From Gemmatimonadaceae bacterium (GTDB taxonomy: Bacteria > Gemmatimonadota > Gemmatimonadetes > Gemmatimonadales > Gemmatimonadaceae): a stretch of 5,780 nucleotides of DNA. The translations under genes were made by a program, and so were the position numbers. Shown here in pieces: positions 1-5,688 of this stretch (positions are counted from its first letter, which is position 1; the number at the start of each line of letters is the position of its first letter). The DNA lies in assembly GCA_019689955.1 (NCBI GenBank), contig JADGGM010000230.1, forward strand, positions 1 to 5,780, read 5' to 3'. The notes beneath the pieces were generated by a model, which saw nothing but the letters and a program-made list of their open reading frames with translations, searched no databases and was not told where the DNA came from.

Positions 1-90
1 ACGGACCCGGGCCTCGAGCGCGACCAGGGCCGCACGGACCGCCGGCGAGAGGACCTCGCCGGCCGCTGCGAGCTGCTCGACAACGCTCAT
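1..90 (-). CDS. N-terminus of a transposase-like protein, probably IS66 type (partial)
   Basis: Reading leftward from an ATG at 90-88, the frame stays open to the window edge for 30 codons and begins MSVVEQLAAAGEVLSPAVRA, followed by ALVALEARVR. A short helical start leading to an ALxARVRxLEA-like heptad is typical of the N-terminal leucine-rich segment of IS66 TnpC transposases, which precedes their SNNSSKPPS-type motif. That later part lies outside the window, so the assignment rests on a short stretch and on its position about 75 bp inside a possible element end at 164. The same frame is open upstream of the ATG back to a TAG near 171-169, so a slightly earlier start is possible. GGGGAAG lies about 9 nt before the ATG and could serve as a weak ribosome-binding site. 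It could also be an unrelated gene. The catalytic region cannot be assessed. Confidence 0.4.
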   Translation of the reverse strand, partial: MSVVEQLAAAGEVLSPAVRAALVALEARVR

Positions 91-141
91 GGGCAGCCAC
101 TTCCCCGCATTCGCCGCGCCACGACGCGCAGCCCCGGCCGT

Positions 142-153
142 GCCCCGCGGGGC
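142..153. repeat. Perfect 12-bp GC palindrome inside the element end
   Basis: GCCCCGCGGGGC is its own reverse complement and lies 11 bp inside the proposed element terminus. It could be a transposase-binding or structural feature of the IS end, or a block to read-through between the element and the forward operon. No T-run follows on either strand, so it is not a classic intrinsic terminator. Confidence 0.5.
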
Positions 154-172
154 TGAACGGTTACATAACTAA

Positions 173-207
173 TTGTCGTTATTCCATCTGCGTTTGTACT
201 CTTGACA
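173..207 (+). promoter_or_regulatory. AT-rich candidate promoter region for the forward operon
   Basis: Bases 161-210 form a conspicuously AT-rich strip of the window and lie just upstream of the first gene. Two weak options are visible. TTGTCG (173-178) with TGTACT (195-200) at 16-bp spacing matches the -35 and -10 consensus at 4 of 6 positions each. A perfect TTGACA at 202-207 has no convincing -10 partner about 17 bp downstream. If the first pair is used, the leader before the GTG start at 310 would be about 100 nt. Promoters of this phylum are poorly known, so the region is better supported than either pair. Confidence 0.3.
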
Positions 208-299
208 AGACCGTCTGTCGCATGTTTCGTGGCTCGACGGAGCAACGCTGCTACTCCCGTGCCAGCCGGAGGACGGAACCGCTTCACCACCCATCCGAT

Positions 300-304
300 G
301 GAGG
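300..304 (+). promoter_or_regulatory. Ribosome-binding site deciding the GTG start at 310
   Basis: GGAGG sits 5 nt before the GTG at 310-312. The ATG at 298 overlaps this site and has no purine-rich sequence at a suitable distance; the nearest GGAGG, at 268-272, is about 25 nt away. This favours GTG 310 over ATG 298 and over the more distant TTG at 202. Confidence 0.6.
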
Positions 305-309
305 CTACC

Positions 310-798
310 GTGATCCACAACACCAGGTGGGCCCCAATCGCACTTGGACTGCTGGTCAGTGCCGTCCTGCTTGGGAGGCCGGCTCCCGCCGCCGCGCAAG
401 ACGGGTGCCCCTGCTGCGCGTCGCAGTGGCTCTGCGGCAACGTGTGCTTCTACGGCGGTGCGACGTGCACCGTCAGCGCGACGAACGGCTGTGAACTGGA
501 CGGAATCTGTGTCGTCGGCGTAAACGAGATGCAGAAGGACATGAAGCTCGCCAGCGCGGACTTCCGTCAACTGCAGACCGAAGAGGGGAGCATCATGGCT
601 GCACCCGTGGGCGATGGACGGTACGCCGCCTGGAACTGCATCGGCGAGCTGGTGGTGCTGGCAAAGGCGCGGCCAGATGGAACGCTTCAGATGCTCGACA
701 TCAACGCCGATGTCGACCGCTCGCGCTACACCTACGCGAAGGTAGTGGCGGCCCTGCGGGCCCGCTCACAGTACGCGCGGGCCGCAACCGATCTGTAA
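310..798 (+). CDS. Secreted cysteine-rich protein of unknown function
   Basis: I do not recognise this family. Read from GTG 310 the product has 162 residues. Residues 1-30 form a classical signal peptide: a short basic start with R6, a hydrophobic core ALGLLVSAVLLG, and a likely cleavage site at APAAAQ. Nothing at -3 to -1 before the first cysteine resembles a lipobox, so a soluble or periplasmic protein is expected. The mature N-terminus is densely cysteine-rich: C33, C35, C36 (CPCC), C42, C46, C53, C61 and C67, eight cysteines in 35 residues, plus a lone C110. Residues 41-65 are rich in Gly and Thr. This looks like a small disulfide-stabilised module or a metal site. The C-terminal part (about 72-162) has no such motif and ends in a helical, Arg/Ala-rich tail. 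The gene precedes the propeller gene by 62 nt with no visible terminator. A start at 298 or 202 would only lengthen the region before the signal peptide. Confidence 0.7.
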   Translation: MIHNTRWAPIALGLLVSAVLLGRPAPAAAQDGCPCCASQWLCGNVCFYGGATCTVSATNGCELDGICVVGVNEMQKDMKLASADFRQLQTEEGSIMAAPVGDGRYAAWNCIGELVVLAKARPDGTLQMLDINADVDRSRYTYAKVVAALRARSQYARAATDL

Positions 799-848
799 TC
801 GCATGCCGTAGACGCCTGCGGTAATCCTCGTCCCCCGGTTGGCGACCG

Positions 849-854
849 AAGGAG
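849..854 (+). promoter_or_regulatory. Strong ribosome-binding site of the propeller gene
   Basis: AAGGAG lies 6 nt before the ATG at 861 and is among the best Shine-Dalgarno matches in the window. It fixes the start and suggests that this gene is translated independently of the preceding one even when co-transcribed. Confidence 0.75.
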
Positions 855-860
855 AATCAC

Positions 861-1892
861 ATGCTTCGATCAAGGCTCTCGGCATGGATGGCTCTCTGGG
901 GCCTCCTGTGGTCCTTACCGGCTGGCGCGCAACAAGTTGCTGTTCGAGAGGAGTGGTCGGTCCGGAGCATTGGGTCCGGCCGACCGATCCGGATCGTAAC
1001 GGGCATGGCGGCACTACCTGACGGCCGAATCTGGCTATCCGCTCCGTTGGATAGCGCCATCATCGAGGTCGCGGCGGATGGCAGCTCGGCGCGCGTGAGG
1101 TACAGGAGGGCGGAGCGAGATTCCATCGTCATGGCCCCGGCTCAGATTGCGCGAACACCCGGCGGAGGAGTCGCGATCTTCGACATCGGTCGGTTCAGCG
1201 TCGAACTCTTCGGCCCGAAAGGCGAGTACCTTAGGAAGGTGCAGCTTGAGAAGCCGGTGGTTAATCCGAAAGGCTTCGCGGTATTACCGGACGGCGCATT
1301 CCTCCTGACTGGAGGCATCCGCGGGGAGGCGCTCGCCATACATCGCTTCGCACCAGACGGGAGCCTCGCCGGGAGCTGGCAGCCGGTCGCTACTCTCCGG
1401 CCAGCGCAAGTGGCGCTCTATACGGCTGGCGGCCCGATCACGATCGCCCCAGGCGGGGAAATCCTCTTCTCCCAAGCGGCGCCACATCGCATCGTCGCCT
1501 TCACGCCCGCCGGCCAGCTTCTCCACGTCATCGCCGCCGACTCAGTGCTCCTCCCGCGCGTCGGAGACGAATTCGTCATCCGCGAAGGCTCAAAGCGGCG
1601 CTTCCGGTGGGACTTTCCGCAATCTCGCGGCATCTTCCGCCTCGAAGATGGCTCCGTGCTGAACGTTATCGCCAAGGACGAGGACGGAGTGTCGATTTGG
1701 GAGGTTTACGGTCCCGACGGTCACCTCGTTGGCCGAACCCAAGTAGCACGGGCGTACGAGCCGTGGGGCATGACGGCGGACGGAGGCATCCTGGCGTCGT
1801 ACCGCGCTGGTCCGCTCGGGCCATCGACAGCGGTCAAACTGCGGGTAACCATCGGGCACGGCTCGGATCCCGCCCATCGAGACCAGCCATGA
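861..1892 (+). CDS. Secreted six-bladed beta-propeller protein (NHL/SMP-30-like)
   Basis: The product has 343 residues. Residues 1-23 are a signal peptide (hydrophobic WMALWGLLWSLP, cleavage after AGA). The rest shows six evenly spaced turn motifs of the PDG or GG type: LPDG at 52, TPGG at 99, LPDG at 142, APGG at 196, LEDG at 251 and TADG at 305, with spacing of 43-55 residues. Second turns of FxPxG type alternate with them: FGPKG 117, FAPDG 163, FTPAG 214, YGPDG 283. This two-strand alternation is the signature of a six-bladed propeller like those labelled 6-bladed beta-propeller or NHL repeat. No catalytic residues can be assigned, so a binding role in the periplasm or on the surface is more likely than a defined reaction. 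The stop codon overlaps the permease start as ATGA, so the two genes are translationally coupled. The fold is well supported; the ligand is unknown. Confidence 0.8.
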   Translation: MLRSRLSAWMALWGLLWSLPAGAQQVAVREEWSVRSIGSGRPIRIVTGMAALPDGRIWLSAPLDSAIIEVAADGSSARVRYRRAERDSIVMAPAQIARTPGGGVAIFDIGRFSVELFGPKGEYLRKVQLEKPVVNPKGFAVLPDGAFLLTGGIRGEALAIHRFAPDGSLAGSWQPVATLRPAQVALYTAGGPITIAPGGEILFSQAAPHRIVAFTPAGQLLHVIAADSVLLPRVGDEFVIREGSKRRFRWDFPQSRGIFRLEDGSVLNVIAKDEDGVSIWEVYGPDGHLVGRTQVARAYEPWGMTADGGILASYRAGPLGPSTAVKLRVTIGHGSDPAHRDQP

Positions 1893-4468
1893 GCAGCGGC
1901 CGTCAGGACTGGCGAACCCCAGGAACTTCGGGGGGCGGACGCGGAATCCAAGGCATGCCGCAGCAACGCGGCGCTCAAGCGGAGGACGGCGAGATTGTCG
2001 GCTCCTGGCGGGTCGCTCCGCGCGTCATTCAGACCGAACTCCGGCGCGCGATTCGCCGCCTTGCCCGCGCACCTGCCTTCAGCCTCGGGGTTGCCGCAAC
2101 ATTCGCCCTCGGTATCGGGGCGAACGCCATTATGTTCGGCATCCTGGACCGGCTTCTCTTCAGACCGCCGGCCCATATCGACGATCCCGCACGGTTGCGG
2201 CAGGTCGTCGTGGATCGCTGGATCCCGATCCTCGGCACCCGAGTGAAGGGAGCCGAGCTTTCGTTCCCCGACTACTCTGACCTCCAGCGCGCCCCGGCAT
2301 TCGCCGGGGTGGCCGCGCTCGCACACCGCCGTCTGGTCGTGGGGCGAGGATCGCAGGCGCAGGAAGTCAACTGTCAGCTCGTGACGGGCAACTTCTTTGC
2401 GCTACTGGGTGTCCGGCCGCATCTCGGACGCTTGTTTGATGAGGCCGAGGCAAAGGCCGGAGAGGCAATGCCGGCCGTGATCAGCGAGCGCCTGTGGCGC
2501 AGCCGGTACGGCGGGGAGCGGTCGGCCCTTGGCCAGACACTCGACTTTGGCTTTGGCCACTTCACCATCGTTGGTGTGGCTCCCCGCGGATTTTCCGGTG
2601 TCGGGCTTGAGACGGCCGATGTGTGGCTGCCGCTGACGTCGGTTGCCGACGCGACGGAGAGCAGTGGGTGGGCCACGGGCCGTGCATGGTACTGGCTGGA
2701 GGTGGTCGCCCGCCTTCGTGATGGTATTTCCGTCCGGGCAGCCGAGGCCCAGGCAACCCTCGTGCACCGCCAGAGTCGATCGGAGGAGATCGCCTACAAT
2801 GATTATGACCCGCAGGCTCGTGTCATCCTCGCCTCCCTGATCCCTGCGCGCAGCCCGTTGGCGCCGCCGGAGGCGCGGGTCGCACAGTGGATCGGCGGGG
2901 TATCGCTGATCGTCCTCCTCGTGGCGTGCAGCAACGTCGTGAACCTCCTCCTGGCGCGCCTGCTGCGCCGTCAGCGCGATATGGCCTTGCAGCAGGCTCT
3001 CGGGTCCCCTGGATGGATGAGCTGGTTCCAGCCGCTGCTGGAGGCGTTGGTGCTCGCGCTACTAGGCGGTGTGTTGGCCGGTGGCCTCCTAATGTGGGCA
3101 GGCCCGCTCGTATCCGCTCGTCTCCTCCCGGGGCTCGATTGGTCCGCCATTGCTGGCGGTCGGCGCACGCTCCTCTTCCTTGGCGTCCTGTCCCTGATTT
3201 GCGGACTCGCCGCCGGGTTCGGTCCCGCGATGCAATCCCGTCGCATCGACATCGCCACAAGGCTCAAGTCCGGCGCGAATACGGCCTCAACGGCGCGCTC
3301 GCGAACTGCTGATATGCTGGTCATGCTGCAGATCGCGCTTTCGCTCGTCCTAGTCGCGTGCGCGGCTTCGTTTGCGCGTAGCCTGCGAGAGGTCAATCGG
3401 TTGGACCTCGGCGTCGCCGTCGATTCGGTGATGGTGGTCGAGCCGGACTTCTCCGAGACGCCACCCGACGCGCAGCGCGATCGCCTCCTCCTGCGGGCCA
3501 CCGAGCGCCTACGGACCGTGCAAGGGGTCGTGAGCTCCGCGGTCGCATTCGGAGCACCGTTCATCAGTGCCTCCTCCGTCGCTCTGCGGGCGCCGGACGT
3601 CCCCTCGATCCCGAATTTGCCCACCGGCGGTCCATACATCTACGGTGTGGACGAGCGATTCTTCTCGACAATGGGCATGCGGCTCGTTCGCGGCCGAAAC
3701 TTCGCGCCGACGGATGGCCCCCAGGACCGGCCCGTAGCGGTCGTCAACCAGACGATGGCTCGCCTCCTCTGGCCGGGTCGCGATCCCGTGGGGCGGTGCT
3801 TGCTCATCGGATTCGACTCCAAGTGCACGGAGGTGATTGGAATCGTAACGAATGTGCGCCGCCTCCATCTGGTTGAAGGCGAGACGATGCAGTACTATGT
3901 GCCGTGGCGTCAGCATAGCCTGCCGTCCGGATCGGCCCTCCTGATCGTCCGGACCGCCGAACGGGCGGACGCTCTCTCAGGAAGGGTTCAACATGCGTTG
4001 GCCCATATAGATCCGAGCGTGCGCTTCATGCGGGTGAAGCCGATGCGGACGATAGTCGACCCCCAGGCACGCTCCTGGAGCATTGGGACCACCGTCCTCG
4101 GAACGTTCGCCTTGCTCGCTCTAACCGTCGCGGCGATCGGACTGTATAGCCTCCTGGCGTTCCGGGCGCGACAGCGGAGAAAGGAATTCGGAATTCGGGC
4201 CGCCCTCGGCGCAGGCAAGGCGCATCTGCTCCGTCTCAGCTTGCAGGAAGGAGAGCGTCTCAGCGCTCTCGGCGTGCTCGTTGGCCTCGCGGTGATCGTC
4301 TCCGCTGGCCGGCTGCTGGAGCCACTGCTGTTCCGGGTCTCGATTCTCGATCCAGCATGGCTGCTCGTGGTGTGTGCGAGCCTGCTCGCACTCGGTACAA
4401 TGGCAAGCCTGTTACCCGCCATGCGCGCGGCGCGCGTTGAACTTGCAACGCTGATGAAAGATGAGTGA
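1889..4468 (+). CDS. ADOP-type duplicated MacB/FtsX permease without an ATPase domain
   Basis: The inner-membrane permease has 859 residues from the ATG at 1889, whose ATGA overlaps the upstream stop. The frame is open for 94 further codons upstream, but that part is Arg-rich antisense-like sequence inside the propeller gene and should not be counted. The architecture is two tandem MacB-like units. Unit one has TM1 near 62-86 with ALGIGANAIMFGILDRLL, a periplasmic MacB core domain to about 330, then TM2 332-356 (VACSNVVNLLLAR), TM3 383-405 and TM4 426-446. Unit two has TM5 474-494, a periplasmic domain to about 730, then TM6 732-756, TM7 791-812 and TM8 822-843. RRKEFGIRAALGAG (763-776) is the conserved FtsX coupling loop, and LPAMRAARVE closes the protein. 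There is no Walker motif here and no ATPase gene in the window. The roughly 60-90 residue cytoplasmic N-terminal domain of many ADOP proteins is absent, replaced by a Gly/Gln-rich stretch. A later start at ATG 1955 is possible. The transported or sensed substrate is unknown. Confidence 0.88.
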   Translation: MSSGRQDWRTPGTSGGGRGIQGMPQQRGAQAEDGEIVGSWRVAPRVIQTELRRAIRRLARAPAFSLGVAATFALGIGANAIMFGILDRLLFRPPAHIDDPARLRQVVVDRWIPILGTRVKGAELSFPDYSDLQRAPAFAGVAALAHRRLVVGRGSQAQEVNCQLVTGNFFALLGVRPHLGRLFDEAEAKAGEAMPAVISERLWRSRYGGERSALGQTLDFGFGHFTIVGVAPRGFSGVGLETADVWLPLTSVADATESSGWATGRAWYWLEVVARLRDGISVRAAEAQATLVHRQSRSEEIAYNDYDPQARVILASLIPARSPLAPPEARVAQWIGGVSLIVLLVACSNVVNLLLARLLRRQRDMALQQALGSPGWMSWFQPLLEALVLALLGGVLAGGLLMWAGPLVSARLLPGLDWSAIAGGRRTLLFLGVLSLICGLAAGFGPAMQSRRIDIATRLKSGANTASTARSRTADMLVMLQIALSLVLVACAASFARSLREVNRLDLGVAVDSVMVVEPDFSETPPDAQRDRLLLRATERLRTVQGVVSSAVAFGAPFISASSVALRAPDVPSIPNLPTGGPYIYGVDERFFSTMGMRLVRGRNFAPTDGPQDRPVAVVNQTMARLLWPGRDPVGRCLLIGFDSKCTEVIGIVTNVRRLHLVEGETMQYYVPWRQHSLPSGSALLIVRTAERADALSGRVQHALAHIDPSVRFMRVKPMRTIVDPQARSWSIGTTVLGTFALLALTVAAIGLYSLLAFRARQRRKEFGIRAALGAGKAHLLRLSLQEGERLSALGVLVGLAVIVSAGRLLEPLLFRVSILDPAWLLVVCASLLALGTMASLLPAMRAARVELATLMKDE

Positions 4469-4928
4469 ACAACGACTCGACCGCCTCCTGGCGGTCTCCG
4501 TGCTCGGCGCCGGGCTGCTACTATCGCTCGTGACGAGGGGCGCGTTCGCCCAGCAACAGGTGACGCGGTGCGAAAATCTCCCGGAAAAAGCACCGACAAC
4601 CTTGCTTAACCCGCTCAACCAGATGGAAGTTGCGAGGTCCCTACAGAGGGAATACCGACGTCTGCCGGAGCGCCAACGCCTCGCTACCGTCGTCATCCCG
4701 CTCTGGTTACGTATCGACCCGCGGAGCGGAGCGGTCCTTTGCGTCGCCCGCGGTGGAGGGCCAGAGGTCCCCGCGCTGGATAGTCTCGCGCTCGCGGCCG
4801 CGATGCGCCTCCGGTTCGCGCGGCAAGCGAAGGCGCGTCCCGAAGCCGAGTGGATCCTTTTCCCCGTGAAATTCCTCCCGCCGTCGAAGACGCCGTTGCG
4901 TCCCGGGAACAGCGGCGGCCGCCGTTGA
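4461..4928 (+). CDS. Small exported TonB C-terminal-domain protein
   Basis: The product has 155 residues. The start ATGAGTGA overlaps the permease stop by 8 nt, so it is translationally coupled; no good independent ribosome-binding site is visible. Residues 1-30 are a signal peptide or signal anchor (hydrophobic AVSVLGAGLLLSLV, cleavage-like AFA before QQQ). Residues 49-138 follow the short TonB form seen in Gemmatimonadota: LLNPLNQMEVARSLQREY, then a beta-strand VVIPLWLRID with a PRSG turn, VLCVARGGG, PALDSLALAAAMRLRFA in place of the usual PALDEAAL...FxPA, and a closing strand WILFPVKF. The usual long Pro/Lys periplasm-spanning linker is missing. C37 and C94 could form a disulfide. The tail after 139 is Pro/Gly/Arg-rich and probably disordered. 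If the signal is cleaved the protein could not drive an outer-membrane transporter as true TonB does, and would instead be a periplasmic binding partner. No ExbB or ExbD is nearby. Confidence 0.72.
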   Translation: MSEQRLDRLLAVSVLGAGLLLSLVTRGAFAQQQVTRCENLPEKAPTTLLNPLNQMEVARSLQREYRRLPERQRLATVVIPLWLRIDPRSGAVLCVARGGGPEVPALDSLALAAAMRLRFARQAKARPEAEWILFPVKFLPPSKTPLRPGNSGGRR

Positions 4929-4958
4929 CACCTGGCTTGATGCATCGCCTCCGCTCTC

Positions 4959-4987
4959 ACGGGGTGCCATGGCAGCATCCTCCCCGT
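4959..4987. terminator. Possible hairpin after the operon
   Basis: ACGGGG (4959-4964) can pair with CCCCGT (4982-4987). The interval contains TGCCATGGCA (4965-4974), a perfect 10-bp palindrome, so a branched or alternative hairpin can form 30 nt after the last stop codon. No T-run follows, so factor-independent termination is not convincing. A second short inverted repeat, GCTCGC/GCGAGC, lies at 5001-5006 and 5021-5026. Position favours an operon-end structure; sequence alone does not prove it. Confidence 0.25.
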
Positions 4988-5085
4988 ACCGCACGCCATC
5001 GCTCGCAGGGCTCCGAGGTCGCGAGCACGAGGGGATCCCTGGGTCGCAGGCTCTCCGGGCTACGGCGTTGCTTGAGCATCTCCGA

Positions 5086-5395
5086 TCAACCAGTGACATC
5101 CCAGCGGTCCCTACCGTTATCGTGCGGCCTCGCGTCCTTCGGCCCGAGCAGCTCCCCCAGCAGCGCGGAGACCTTTCCCTGCACCTCGATGAGCTTCCGG
5201 GCCTTGGCCAGCTCAGCCTCAGCGCAGAAGCCGGCGGCGTCGCTGCTGGTTCTCGCCAGCGAGCGCCTGCTTGGCGCGCCGGCCGCGCGGCACGGCCGAG
5301 GGCGGCGGCGCCCCGTGGTCCCGCTGCTTCCGCCAGGTGGCGAGGCGCGAGGCGTAGAGCCCCTCGCGCCTGAAGAGCGCCCCGATTTCGCCCTT
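5086..5395 (-). pseudogene. Frameshifted remnant of an IS3-type OrfA transposase
   Basis: Read leftward from 5395, the frame gives KGEIGALFRREGLYASRLAT followed by WRKQRDHG, which matches the helix-turn-helix part of IS3-family OrfA proteins (typical form GEIGALLRREGLYSSHLxTWRxQR). This frame reaches a TGA at 5221-5219 after QQRRRRLLR. Skipping one base there restores the coiled-coil continuation EAELAKARKLIEVQGKVSAL, LGELLGPKDA, running to a stop at 5088-5086. One base inserted, or two lost, therefore broke the gene. The N-terminal 40-50 residues expected before the helix-turn-helix are only faintly visible up to about 5520 and probably span another frameshift. The OrfB integrase with its DDE residues is not seen downstream on this strand. 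It is a dead fragment, oriented against the neighbouring genes. Confidence 0.65.
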
Positions 5396-5673
5396 GAGAC
5401 TCACCGATTCCTGCGTGGTACCCGTCCCACTCGATCTTGGCAGAGAGGGCGGGCCGGCTTCGACCTGCGGCGAGCGCGCGTGCTCCACGCCGCGTGAAGG
5501 CACGCTCTTGACCGCCAACGTGCGAGCGACGGACGGCCTCACCAGAAGTGCGGGAGAACCGGGATCCTCCCGACACCGGGCCGACGAATCCCCCATTGTC
5601 CGGAGCGGCCCCCTCCGCGAACTTCCCGCGCGATGCGGCCCGGGCGACCCCTGGCCGATCGGGGCGTTCGCGC
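5396..5673. other. Non-coding stretch between transposase remnant and transporter gene
   Basis: No convincing gene is visible here. The part up to about 5520 may be eroded 5' sequence of the transposase remnant. CGGGAG (5551-5556) and CTCCCG (5567-5572) form a 6-bp stem with a 10-nt loop. CCCC and GGGG flank a short interval near 5647-5664. Neither has a T-run. No NikR-like GTATGA/TCATAC operator was found. Long open frames on both strands are explained by high GC content. The promoter of the transporter gene should lie here but cannot be picked out. Confidence 0.4.
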
Positions 5674-5679
5674 AAGGAG
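5674..5679 (+). promoter_or_regulatory. Ribosome-binding site of the transporter gene
   Basis: AAGGAG ends 9 nt before the ATG at 5689. Together with the immediate membrane-protein reading frame it fixes the start of a gene that runs off the window. Confidence 0.7.
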
Positions 5680-5688
5680 CCGGGCCGC

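Larger units (their letters stand above)
1..164 (-). mobile_element. Candidate terminal segment of an IS66-like insertion sequence
   Basis: Read on the minus strand, the segment starts GTAACCGTTCAGCCCC at 164 and leads after about 75 bp to the transposase-like start codon at 90. IS66-family termini characteristically begin with GTAA, and the transposition genes lie just inside them. The composition changes abruptly at 164-165 from very GC-rich to AT-rich, as expected at a junction. IS66 elements make 8-bp target duplications, so the predicted duplication is ATAACTAA at 165-172. The other end of the element is outside the window, so neither the inverted repeat nor the duplication can be confirmed here. 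Confidence 0.35.

Noticed and set aside
202..309. Longer start (TTG 202 or ATG 298) for the Cys-rich protein
   Set aside because: Neither has a suitably placed ribosome-binding site. GGAGG at 300-304 points to GTG 310, and the signal peptide begins properly there.
756..765. Palindrome GCGGGCCCGC near the end of the Cys-rich gene
   Set aside because: It lies inside the coding sequence, is short, and such GC palindromes are expected by chance at this base composition. There is no T-run for a terminator.
1607..1888. Upstream extension of the permease to a 953-residue protein
   Set aside because: The extra 94 codons overlap the propeller gene in another frame and are Arg/Ser/Pro-rich without membrane or domain features. 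The ATGA overlap at 1889 is a much better start.
2971..3639. 222-residue minus-strand open frame inside the permease gene
   Set aside because: It lies entirely within a well-supported coding region and is low-complexity and Arg/Ser-rich, so it is a shadow.
4850..5497. 215-residue forward open frame after the operon
   Set aside because: It is antisense to the transposase remnant, overlaps the end of the TonB-domain gene, has no ribosome-binding site and shows no domain pattern.
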